Origin: JAZSQT01 sp045538075
GTDB lineage: Bacteria > Chrysiogenota > Deferribacteres > Deferribacterales > Mucispirillaceae
Direction of reading: 5' to 3'
Assembly: GCA_045538075.1 (NCBI GenBank)
Contig: JAZSQT010000113.1
Coordinates: 1 to 5,764 of the forward strand
Length of the DNA stretch: 5,764 bases
The position numbers and the translations under genes were made by a program. Positions 1-5,361 of this stretch are shown here, one piece after another (position 1 is the first letter of the stretch; every line of letters begins with the position of its first letter). The notes beneath the pieces are model-generated. The model was not told the origin of the DNA. It made no database searches and was given only the letters and a program-made list of their open reading frames with translations.

Positions 1-1
1 A

Positions 2-124
2 TTTAATGATATTGATGATTTAAAAGAAGAATTATTAGGTTATATCGTTTATTACAACGAACATAGACCTCATTCCGCTTTAAATGGTTTAACTCCTAAA
101 GAATGTGTCCAAAAATGTAACTAA
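2..124 (+). CDS. DDE transposase, C-terminal fragment (5' part outside window)
   Basis: This frame is open from the window edge to a TAA at 122-124 and gives 40 residues. It contains the motif YNEHRPHSALNGLTPKE, the hallmark C-terminal end of the rve (retroviral integrase-like) catalytic domain in IS3- and IS481-type transposases. The glutamate in the preceding helix may be the last acidic residue of the DDE triad, but too little is visible to assign it. The rest of the gene lies upstream of base 1, so I cannot tell whether the element is intact. The next bases (about 125-140) look like an IS terminus, which supports a genuine IS end. The IS481 or IS3 assignment rests only on this tail and the TGT...ACA type of end. 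Confidence 0.85.
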   Translation, partial: FNDIDDLKEELLGYIVYYNEHRPHSALNGLTPKECVQKCN

Positions 125-140
125 TTACTTGACATCTACA
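125..140. mobile_element. probable terminal inverted repeat of the insertion sequence
   Basis: Sixteen bases beyond the transposase stop, the sequence ends in CTTGACATCTACA. Read inward on the other strand this begins TGTAGATGTCAAG. IS481-type elements usually begin with TGT and carry a TGTCAA-like stretch in the terminal repeat, so the IS probably ends at base 140. The other end lies outside the window, so the inverted-repeat pairing and the target duplication cannot be seen. Confidence 0.5.
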
Positions 141-144
141 GCAA

Positions 145-216
145 TGACTTTTAAACAGTCAAAGACGTAAAAACAGTCATTACGAGGAGCAAAGCGACGA
201 AGTAATCCAGTAAAAA
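145..216. repeat. dispersed palindromic repeat, copy 1
   Basis: This stretch matches copy 2 at 5369-5422. The conserved core (176-216) agrees with copy 2 at 36 of 41 positions. It contains ATTAC and GTAAT arms around a purine-rich centre (GAGGAGCAAAGCGACGAA), giving an imperfect palindrome. It resembles the widespread bacterial intergenic repeat of the general form GTCATTGCGAGGAGCGAAG (recognised from memory). Compared with copy 2 it carries 18 extra bases, and AAACAGTCA occurs twice, at 153-161 and 171-179. It begins only a few bases after the presumed IS end. Confidence 0.85.
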
Positions 217-241
217 AAACGAAAAATATTATAACAATATA

Positions 242-269
242 TTTAAAAGTAATAATGCTTAGTTATAGT
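242..269 (+). promoter_or_regulatory. possible promoter for the Sel1-repeat gene
   Basis: TTTAAA (242-247) lies 16 bases before TATAGT (264-269), a weak match to the sigma-70 boxes. It would give a leader of about 55 bases. The region is so AT-rich that chance matches are expected. No better pair was found between the repeat and the gene. Confidence 0.25.
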
Positions 270-301
270 AATTATTTTAATTATATATTATAGTGATTAT
301 T
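263..301. repeat. pair of 14-bp direct repeats upstream of the Sel1 gene
   Basis: TTATAGTAATTATT (263-276) recurs as TTATAGTGATTATT (288-301), 13 of 14 identical and 25 bp apart start to start. The pair lies 30 to 70 bp ahead of the ATG and overlaps the possible -10 box, where an operator could sit. Low sequence complexity makes chance a serious alternative. Confidence 0.4.
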
Positions 302-331
302 GTTTAAAGAAATATATTTTAAGGAGATAAA

Positions 332-1018
332 ATGAAAAAGTTATTAATTCTATTATTTTTAATATTTTCAGTAAATAGTTATGCAAATGATGTAAAAAAT
401 TTAGAAGTTAAGTGTAATAAAGGTGATTTAGAAGCCTGTATTAATCTTGGTTTAATGTATGCTGACGGTGAAGGCGTAAAACAAGATTATTTTAAAGCAA
501 AAGAATTATTAGAAAAAGCATGTAACGGTGGAGATGCTTTAGGCTGTTTTAATCTTGGTTTTATGTATCATTATGGCGAAGGAGTAAAGGAAGATTATTT
601 TAAAGCAAAAGAATTATATGAAAAAGCGTGTAATGGTGAAATTGCTAGTGGCTGTTTTAATCTTGGCTATATGTATGAACTAGGCGAAGGCATAAAGCAA
701 GATTATAATAAAGCGAAAGAATTATATGAAAAAGCGTGTAATGGTGGAGAAGCTTTAGGCTGTAATAATCTTGCTTTAATGTATTTTAACGGCTATGGAG
801 TAAAGCGAGATTATAATAAAGCGAAAGAATTATTTGAAAAAGCGTGTAACGGTGGAAGTTCTGGTGGCTGTTATAATCTTGGTGTAATATATGATAAAGG
901 CGACGGAGTAAAGCAAGATTATAATAAAGCATTAGATTTATTTGGTAAAGCGTGTGAATTAAAATATCAAAAAGGTTGCGATAAATATACAGAATTAAAA
1001 AATAGGTTAGGTAGATAA
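332..1018 (+). CDS. secreted cysteine-rich Sel1-repeat protein (Hcp-like)
   Basis: The product is a 228-residue exported repeat protein. Residues 1-18 (MKKLLILLFLIFSVNSYA) form a typical signal peptide with an S-Y-A cleavage site before N19. There is no lipobox cysteine, so it should be released into the periplasm or outside rather than lipidated. From residue 28 it is a run of 36-residue Sel1-like helical hairpins. Cysteines recur in register at 28/36, 64/72, 100/108, 136/144, 172/180 and 208/216, that is, six C-x7-C pairs exactly 36 residues apart. This is the pattern of Helicobacter cysteine-rich proteins (Hcp), in which each pair forms a disulfide bridging the two helices of a repeat. Sel1 proteins are protein-binding scaffolds and no catalytic site is expected; the partner is unknown. 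The start is supported by AAGGAG at 321-326, five bases before the ATG. The gene stands alone, converging on lgt. Confidence 0.93.
   Translation: MKKLLILLFLIFSVNSYANDVKNLEVKCNKGDLEACINLGLMYADGEGVKQDYFKAKELLEKACNGGDALGCFNLGFMYHYGEGVKEDYFKAKELYEKACNGEIASGCFNLGYMYELGEGIKQDYNKAKELYEKACNGGEALGCNNLALMYFNGYGVKRDYNKAKELFEKACNGGSSGGCYNLGVIYDKGDGVKQDYNKALDLFGKACELKYQKGCDKYTELKNRLGR
413..979 (+). repeat. in-frame 108-bp tandem repeats within the Sel1 gene
   Basis: The coding sequence repeats every 108 bases, with five full units from the first paired cysteine codon (413) and a partial sixth ending at the last one (979). Several units share long near-identical DNA stretches, for example the codons for DYNKAKELYEKACNGG, so the array probably grew or shrinks by recombination between units. 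The periodicity encodes the 36-residue Sel1 hairpin. Confidence 0.85.
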
Positions 1019-1040
1019 AAATATTTATAATTATACAAAA

Positions 1041-1073
1041 AAATAAGCTATGATTTAACGTCATAGCTTATTT
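1041..1073. terminator. bidirectional rho-independent terminator between convergent genes
   Basis: AAATAAGCTATGA (1041-1053) and TCATAGCTTATTT (1061-1073) form a perfect 13-bp stem with a 7-base loop. It lies 22 bp after the Sel1 stop and 66 bp beyond the lgt stop on the other strand. A run of A precedes the left arm and TTT ends the right arm, so either strand reads as a hairpin running into U residues. This suits a shared terminator for the two converging genes. Confidence 0.85.
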
Positions 1074-1139
1074 AAAATTAAATATTTATAATATATATTT
1101 CTTAATATTACAAAAATTTTTATAATATACCCTCTTTTA

Positions 1140-2099
1140 TTATTGATTTTTCTTTAAATATTTTCTTGAATAAATTATTAACATAGAACCTAAAAAGATG
1201 AATATAATACCTGCAAGATGAGGTGCTCTTAAAGCTCCAACCATTAAATCATCTGCTCTAAACATAGTTACAAAACTTCTAATTACTCCATAAAATATCA
1301 AGTATAATCCAAACAAAAAGCCAGATGAAATATATTTATCTTTCCTCCAAAAATAAAATAGAATAATAGCACCGATAAAATTAAGTATCATTTCGTAAAA
1401 GAAAGTAGGGTGGACTGCTAATGTGGCAAAATCCATGTAAGCTGGAGCCATATAAGTAGCAGGAAAGCTAATACCCCAAGGAACGTATTCTCTTAAAATA
1501 TAGTCTTTACCTTGAAAATTAACGACAAACTGCTGTCCTGCTATAATTTCTTCATGTAATTTAGTTAAACCCTCATGGTTAACAGGTATTTTTAGTTGAT
1601 ATAATGCGTTATACCAAAAATCAAGAAAAATAGGTTTTAGTTTAAATATAATTTCTGGAGGAGTGATAGTAGGCACTCCATGGGCTTCACCATTTGCAAA
1701 ATTACCAAATCTGCCAATAGCTTGACCAAATAAAAGAAAAGGAGCTACCATATCACATATAAATAATGCCTTTATGTTAGCAAATTTAGAGTAAATATAG
1801 GCTCCAATTATACCACCAATTACGCCACCATGAATAGCTAAGCCACCGTGCCATATAGCAAAAATCTCTAATGGATTATTTTTATAAAAATCCCAACTCA
1901 TAATAACGTAATAAGCTCTTGCACCAATAAGACCACTAATAAATAATGTAACAGCAATATTTTCTAATACTTGAGGGTTGTAACCTAATGATTTTGCTCT
2001 TTTGCGAAGAAAAATTATAGCAATTACGAGAGCTAAAACATACATTAAGCTATATATTCTAACTTCAAAATTTCCAATTTTAAAAAGATAGGGCATCAT
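1140..2099 (-). CDS. lgt: phosphatidylglycerol--prolipoprotein diacylglyceryl transferase
   Basis: Lgt is an inner-membrane enzyme that moves diacylglycerol from phosphatidylglycerol onto the lipobox cysteine of prolipoproteins, the first step of lipoprotein maturation. The 319-residue product has about seven hydrophobic segments and the family landmarks: Y16 (E. coli Y26), WHGGLAIHGG at 83-92 with H90 (E. coli H103), the signature GRFGNFANGE at 129-138 with R130, N133 and E138, G141 (E. coli G154), HPTFFYE at 230-236, and R274 (E. coli R239). Two features are unusual. The position of E. coli E243 is T278 here (RSFVT instead of RIIVE). The stretch between G141 and H230 is 88 residues, about twice the roughly 40 of E. 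coli, suggesting an enlarged periplasmic region. GGAG lies 8 bases before the first of two adjacent ATG codons and favours that one. It is transcribed divergently from the kor operon. The family assignment is very secure. Confidence 0.97.
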   Translation of the reverse strand: MMPYLFKIGNFEVRIYSLMYVLALVIAIIFLRKRAKSLGYNPQVLENIAVTLFISGLIGARAYYVIMSWDFYKNNPLEIFAIWHGGLAIHGGVIGGIIGAYIYSKFANIKALFICDMVAPFLLFGQAIGRFGNFANGEAHGVPTITPPEIIFKLKPIFLDFWYNALYQLKIPVNHEGLTKLHEEIIAGQQFVVNFQGKDYILREYVPWGISFPATYMAPAYMDFATLAVHPTFFYEMILNFIGAIILFYFWRKDKYISSGFLFGLYLIFYGVIRSFVTMFRADDLMVGALRAPHLAGIIFIFLGSMLIIYSRKYLKKNQ

Positions 2100-2130
2100 A
2101 ATTAAAACTCCATATTGTTTATGGTATAAA

Positions 2131-2158
2131 ATAATATATCTTTTTTATTGATAGTCAA
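2131..2158 (-). promoter_or_regulatory. sigma-70-type promoter for lgt
   Basis: On the minus strand, TTGACT (plus-strand 2153-2158) and TATTAT (2131-2136) are separated by 16 bases, each one mismatch from consensus. Transcription would start near 2124, leaving a leader of about 25 bases with the lgt ribosome binding site. Confidence 0.7.
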
Positions 2159-2204
2159 ATAAATATTTTATATATAATATTATAGATGTTATTTTTTTAT
2201 ATCC

Positions 2205-2232
2205 TTGACTAAAAATTAAAAAATAATAGAAT
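2205..2232 (+). promoter_or_regulatory. sigma-70-type promoter for the kor operon
   Basis: TTGACT (2205-2210) and TAGAAT (2227-2232) are separated by 16 bases, each one mismatch from consensus. Transcription would start near 2239, about 34 bases before the preferred korD start. The box and spacer pattern is the same as that of the divergent lgt promoter. Confidence 0.7.
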
Positions 2233-2262
2233 TAAAGCTACAGTTTTAATAGTATGATTTAT

Positions 2263-2266
2263 GGAG
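2263..2266 (+). promoter_or_regulatory. ribosome binding site that decides the korD start
   Basis: GGAG at 2263-2266 lies 6 bases before the ATG at 2273. It sits inside the reading frame that would begin at the earlier ATG at 2261. That earlier ATG has no Shine-Dalgarno sequence before it (preceding bases TAGTATGATTT), so 2273 is the better start. Confidence 0.8.
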
Positions 2267-2272
2267 ATTGTT

Positions 2273-2464
2273 ATGGCAAGAGCAAGAATTGATATTGACA
2301 CGAAATGTTGTAAAGGTTGTTATATTTGCGTTGAGTTATGTCCAAATGATGCTCTTGAGATTAAAGATTTTAAAGCAGCTATCAAAGATATAGAAAAATG
2401 TACTGGTTGTATGAGTTGTGAATTACGTTGTCCAGATTTTGCTATAGTTATTACAAGATTATAA
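2273..2464 (+). CDS. korD: 2-oxoacid:ferredoxin oxidoreductase, ferredoxin-like delta subunit
   Basis: This 63-residue protein is a 2[4Fe-4S] ferredoxin-type subunit. It carries two complete CxxCxxCxxxCP motifs, C13-C16-C19-C23 and C43-C46-C49-C53, each followed by proline. In this enzyme family the subunit carries electrons from the TPP/[4Fe-4S] core to external ferredoxin. It is first in the operon, 46 bp before korA, matching the OorDABC/KorDABC order of Campylobacter, Helicobacter and several anaerobes. The start at 2273 (MARARID) is chosen over 2261 because the GGAG ribosome site lies between the two ATGs. A very similar subunit is often annotated VorD (branched-chain 2-oxoacid enzyme); substrate cannot be read from this subunit. 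Confidence 0.92.
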   Translation: MARARIDIDTKCCKGCYICVELCPNDALEIKDFKAAIKDIEKCTGCMSCELRCPDFAIVITRL

Positions 2465-2500
2465 ATCTATTAAATATTTCAAAATATTCTTATAAATTTT

Positions 2501-2506
2501 AGGAGG
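2501..2506 (+). promoter_or_regulatory. ribosome binding site of korA with short spacing to a GTG start
   Basis: A full AGGAGG is followed after only 4 bases by GTG (2511). An out-of-frame ATG (2509-2511) overlaps the GTG but opens only a 16-codon frame. No other in-frame start lies nearby, and the family N-terminus aligns from this GTG. Confidence 0.75.
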
Positions 2507-2510
2507 TAAT

Positions 2511-3644
2511 GTGGGTAGAGAAAAAAAATTCCTACAAGGAAATGATGCTATTGCATTAGGTGCATTATATGCTGGGTGCAGATTTTTTGCAGGTTATCCT
2601 ATTACTCCATCAACAGAAGTTGCAGAAAAACTTGCCTCTATGTTGCCTAAAGTTGGTGGAAGATTTATCCAAATGGAAGATGAAATTGCTGCAATGGCTG
2701 CTATTATTGGTGCTTCTCTTGCTGGAAAAAAATCCCTTACTGCTACAAGTGGACCTGGTATGAGCTTAAAAATGGAAAATTTAGGATTCGGTTGTATTGC
2801 AGAAGTGCCTTGCGTTATATTAAATGTAATGCGTGGTGGTCCATCTACTGGAACTCCTACTGGCCCTGGTCAAAGTGATATTATGCAAGCAAAATGGGGT
2901 CCTCATGGAGATCACCCTTGTATTGCAATCACTCCCTCTACAGTTACAGAACAATTTACAGAAACAGTTAGAGCCTTTAATTTATCAGAAAAATATAGAA
3001 CACCAGTTATAATATTGACTGATGAGATTATAGGTCATATGAGAGAATCTATAGAAATTCCAGAAAAAGGTGAACTTGAAGTTTTTGATAGAGTAAAACC
3101 AAGTTGTAGCCCTGCTGAATATATGCCTTACGATTCATCAAAAGGTGATGTGCCTCCTATGGCAAATTTTGGAGAAGGTTATCGCTATCACGTTACAGGG
3201 TTAAACCATGATGCAACAGGGTTTCCCACATCAAAGCCAGAATTAATTGAATCTGAAGAAAAACGTCTTATCCGTAAAGTTGAAGATAATTACGATGATA
3301 TAGTTAAAGTTGAAGAATTTATGTGTAGTGATGCAGATAGAATAGTGTTTGCTTTTGGAAGTTCAGCTCGTAGTGCAAAAGATGCCGTTATAAAATTGAG
3401 AGAAAAAGGTATTAAGGCTGGCTTATTAAAAGCTCTTACAATTTGGCCGTTTCCAGATAAACATATAGAAAAATATGCTTCTAAAGGGATTAAAGGCATA
3501 ATTGTTCCAGAACTTAATTTAGGTCAAGCAACGAGAGAAGTTGAAAGGGCAACAAAAGGCAAATGTAAGGTAGAGGGGCTTTTTAGAGTTGATTCAGAAG
3601 CTATTTTACCACTACAAATTTCAGAAAGCCTTGAGAGGTTATAG
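2511..3644 (+). CDS. korA: 2-oxoacid:ferredoxin oxidoreductase alpha subunit (probably 2-oxoglutarate)
   Basis: The 377-residue alpha subunit pairs with KorB to oxidise a 2-oxoacid to acyl-CoA, most likely 2-oxoglutarate to succinyl-CoA. The N-terminal POR domain (about 10-190) has the family motifs GYPITPSTE at 28-36, QMEDEIA at 54-60 with the conserved glutamate region that activates TPP, TSGPG at 78-82, and NVMRGGPSTGTPT at 104-116 followed by the HGD at 131-133. The C-terminal transketolase-like domain follows at about 250-370. Length is close to that of OorA (about 375). It starts with GTG. korB follows after only 2 bp, so the two are probably translationally coupled. Alternative: 3-methyl-2-oxobutanoate (VorB) activity, since annotations of close relatives vary; the SdhE-like gene in the operon favours 2-oxoglutarate. 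Confidence 0.94.
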   Translation: MGREKKFLQGNDAIALGALYAGCRFFAGYPITPSTEVAEKLASMLPKVGGRFIQMEDEIAAMAAIIGASLAGKKSLTATSGPGMSLKMENLGFGCIAEVPCVILNVMRGGPSTGTPTGPGQSDIMQAKWGPHGDHPCIAITPSTVTEQFTETVRAFNLSEKYRTPVIILTDEIIGHMRESIEIPEKGELEVFDRVKPSCSPAEYMPYDSSKGDVPPMANFGEGYRYHVTGLNHDATGFPTSKPELIESEEKRLIRKVEDNYDDIVKVEEFMCSDADRIVFAFGSSARSAKDAVIKLREKGIKAGLLKALTIWPFPDKHIEKYASKGIKGIIVPELNLGQATREVERATKGKCKVEGLFRVDSEAILPLQISESLERL

Positions 3645-3646
3645 TT

Positions 3647-4465
3647 ATGGCATACGATTATAGTGATTATATTAGAAAAGGTAGATTGCCTCATATATGG
3701 TGTCCTGGTTGTGGATACGGAATTATTATGAAAGCTATGATTAGAGCAATACATAATACTGGTTGGAGTAAAGATGAAGTAGTTCTTGCCTCTGGTATTG
3801 GTTGTGCTAGCCGTTTACCAGGTTACGTTGATTTTAATACTCTTCATACTACCCACGGTAGAAGTTTAGGCTTTGCCACAGGAATAAAACTTGCAAATCC
3901 AGATTTAAAAGTTATTGCAATGGGTGGTGATGGCGATATGAGTGCTATTGGTGGCAACCATTTTATCCATGCTTGTAGAAGAAATATAGATATTACTGTT
4001 ATAGTATTTAACAACCATATATACGGTATGACTGGTGGTCAATATTCGCCAACTACTCCACAAGGAGCAAAAGCGACTACTGCTCCATACGGTATGATTG
4101 AGCCGTCTTTTGATATATCAAACCTTGCTATTGCAGCTGGAGCAACTTTTGTTGCAAGGTCAACATCTTATCACGCTGTGCCTATGGAAAAATTAATACT
4201 TCAAGCATTGCAACATAAAGGGTTATCTGTAGTTGAAATAATTGTTGGCTGTCCTACTGGTTACGGTAGAAGAAACGGTCAAAAATTGGCTTCAGATATG
4301 ATTTATTGGGAGAGAGATCATTCTGTTGCTGTTGAAAAAGCAAAAAAACTTTCTCCAGAAGAAATGGAAGGCAAGTTTACTATAGGGCTTTTACATAAAG
4401 ATGAAAATAAACCAGAGTATGTTGAAAGTTATGACAAGGCTGTTGGGATTATAAAAGAGGGTTAA
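3647..4465 (+). CDS. korB: 2-oxoacid:ferredoxin oxidoreductase beta subunit, TPP-binding
   Basis: The 272-residue beta subunit holds thiamine diphosphate and one [4Fe-4S] cluster. The TPP/Mg motif starts with GDGD at 94-97 and ends with N122-N123. Cysteines C19 and C22 (in CPGCG, 19-23), C53 and C202 are placed like the four cluster ligands known in related beta subunits. The GHGRS-like segment is THGRS at 69-73. All key residues are present, so the protein should be active with KorA. GAGAGG at 3633-3638, 8 bases before the ATG, lies inside the end of korA. korC follows after 4 bp. Length is close to OorB (about 280). Confidence 0.95.
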   Translation: MAYDYSDYIRKGRLPHIWCPGCGYGIIMKAMIRAIHNTGWSKDEVVLASGIGCASRLPGYVDFNTLHTTHGRSLGFATGIKLANPDLKVIAMGGDGDMSAIGGNHFIHACRRNIDITVIVFNNHIYGMTGGQYSPTTPQGAKATTAPYGMIEPSFDISNLAIAAGATFVARSTSYHAVPMEKLILQALQHKGLSVVEIIVGCPTGYGRRNGQKLASDMIYWERDHSVAVEKAKKLSPEEMEGKFTIGLLHKDENKPEYVESYDKAVGIIKEG

Positions 4466-4469
4466 TATT

Positions 4470-5015
4470 ATGAGTAGATTTGAAATTAGGCTTTCAGGCT
4501 CTGGTGGTCAAGGAATGATTACTGCTGGTATTATTTTAGCTAATGCTGCAGCAATTTATGAAAATAAAAATTCTGTTCAAAGCCAATCTTATGGGCCAGA
4601 AGCAAGAGGTGGTGCGAGTAAAGCAGAAGTTATTATTAGTAGTGATGAGATTAATTATCCAAAAGTTACTTCACCAGATTTTTTAGTAGCATTAACTCAA
4701 GAAGCATACGATAAGTATTCTAAAGACATAAAAGATGATTGTTTAATTATTATTGATAGTGCTTTCGTTAAAGAATACGATAGTAATAATAAAAATATAT
4801 ATCCTATGGCTATTACAGAAACAGTTCTTGAAAAATTAGGTAAAGAATTAGGTTCAAATATTGCGACTATTGCAGCTGCAAATTATATAGGAAAGTTTGT
4901 TAATGAAGATTCTTTGTTAAAATCAGTTCTTTCTATGATACCAAAGGGGACAGAAGATTTTAATAAAAAAGCCTTTAATATCGGTCTTGATTTAGCAAAA
5001 AATGCTGTAGGTTAA
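4470..5015 (+). CDS. korC: 2-oxoacid:ferredoxin oxidoreductase gamma subunit
   Basis: The 181-residue gamma subunit belongs to the POR gamma domain family, which contributes to CoA binding in the assembled enzyme. It shows the two family landmarks: the glycine-rich GSGGQG at 10-15 near the N-terminus, and QSQSYGPEARGG at 37-48. The length agrees with OorC (about 185), with no sign of truncation. AGAGGG at 4456-4461, at the end of korB, is 8 bases ahead of the ATG. With korD, korA and korB in the same operon the enzyme set is complete, so no subunit need be supplied from elsewhere. Confidence 0.94.
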   Translation: MSRFEIRLSGSGGQGMITAGIILANAAAIYENKNSVQSQSYGPEARGGASKAEVIISSDEINYPKVTSPDFLVALTQEAYDKYSKDIKDDCLIIIDSAFVKEYDSNNKNIYPMAITETVLEKLGKELGSNIATIAAANYIGKFVNEDSLLKSVLSMIPKGTEDFNKKAFNIGLDLAKNAVG

Positions 5016-5020
5016 AATCA

Positions 5021-5323
5021 ATGGATAGAGAAGGATTATATAAACAAGCGTATTTTCAATGTGCAAGGCGTGCTATTTTAGAAAATGAACTTTTAATGAA
5101 AGAGTTTGCAAAAGATATTGTAAAAGATAATTATTCGGAAGAAAAACTTGTTCGTTTTAACAAATTGCTTACACGAATGTATGATAACGATATGTTTGAT
5201 ATAATTATGGGGCAAAAAAAACCTGATTATTTTAAAGATACTTACGACTTAGATATATGCACAGAAATTGCCAATTATGCAGAAAATCGCAGAAATAGCA
5301 ATAATCCAATATTACCTAAATAA
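5021..5323 (+). CDS. SdhE/CptB-like FAD assembly factor family protein, divergent
   Basis: This 100-residue helical protein aligns by eye with SdhE (YgfY/Sdh5, DUF339), a small factor that promotes covalent FAD attachment to the flavoprotein of succinate dehydrogenase and fumarate reductase. Matches are FQCARRAILENE at 12-23 (E. coli HWACRRGMRELD), FNKLLTRMYDNDMFDIIMG at 46-64 (family pattern FxxLLxxxDxDLFxWLMG) and P68. Two family features are altered: the RGxxE motif reads RAILE (R17-A18-I19-L20-E21), and the usual tryptophan of the DLFxWL segment is absent. It starts 5 bp after korC with only a weak TAGG ribosome site, so translation probably depends on upstream genes. Placement in a 2-oxoglutarate oxidoreductase operon fits a role at the next TCA step. 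Without a profile search the assignment is strong but not certain. Confidence 0.75.
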   Translation: MDREGLYKQAYFQCARRAILENELLMKEFAKDIVKDNYSEEKLVRFNKLLTRMYDNDMFDIIMGQKKPDYFKDTYDLDICTEIANYAENRRNSNNPILPK

Positions 5324-5345
5324 TTTTTTAGTGTTAAATAACCTT

Positions 5346-5361
5346 GATGATTAAAATCATC
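5346..5361. other. small hairpin after the operon
   Basis: GATGATT and AATCATC form a perfect 6 to 7 bp stem around a very short loop, 23 bases beyond the last operon stop. No U-run follows, so it is at best a weak terminator or an RNA 3'-end structure. I see no better terminator directly behind the SdhE-like gene. Confidence 0.35.

Noticed and set aside
413..979. Regular repeats that could suggest a CRISPR array
   Set aside because: The period is 108 bp, in frame, with no constant repeat/spacer division; it encodes Sel1 repeats.
786..1064. Minus-strand 92-codon reading frame opposite the Sel1 gene
   Set aside because: It mirrors the repeat codons of a clearly real gene, has no family motif, and starts inside the terminator hairpin.
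1019..1092. AAATATTTATAAT present on both sides of the terminator (1019-1031, 1080-1092)
   Set aside because: The region is almost pure A/T, so a 13-base match is weak evidence for anything beyond composition.
2100..2272. Riboswitch or other leader RNA in the lgt/kor intergenic gap
   Set aside because: Both predicted leaders are only about 25 to 35 bases, too short for a known riboswitch, and no strong hairpin is visible.
2560..2763. Plus-strand 67-codon frame inside korA
   Set aside because: It is a leucine-rich shadow of korA in another frame without a ribosome site.
3658..3670. Copy of TTATAGTGATTAT at the start of korB
   Set aside because: It encodes the conserved-looking N-terminus of KorB and is explained by AT-rich codon use, not by an operator.
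3290..3754. Two minus-strand frames (3290-3499 and 3524-3754) opposite korA/korB
   Set aside because: They lie opposite conserved enzyme coding sequence, show no motifs and no ribosome sites.
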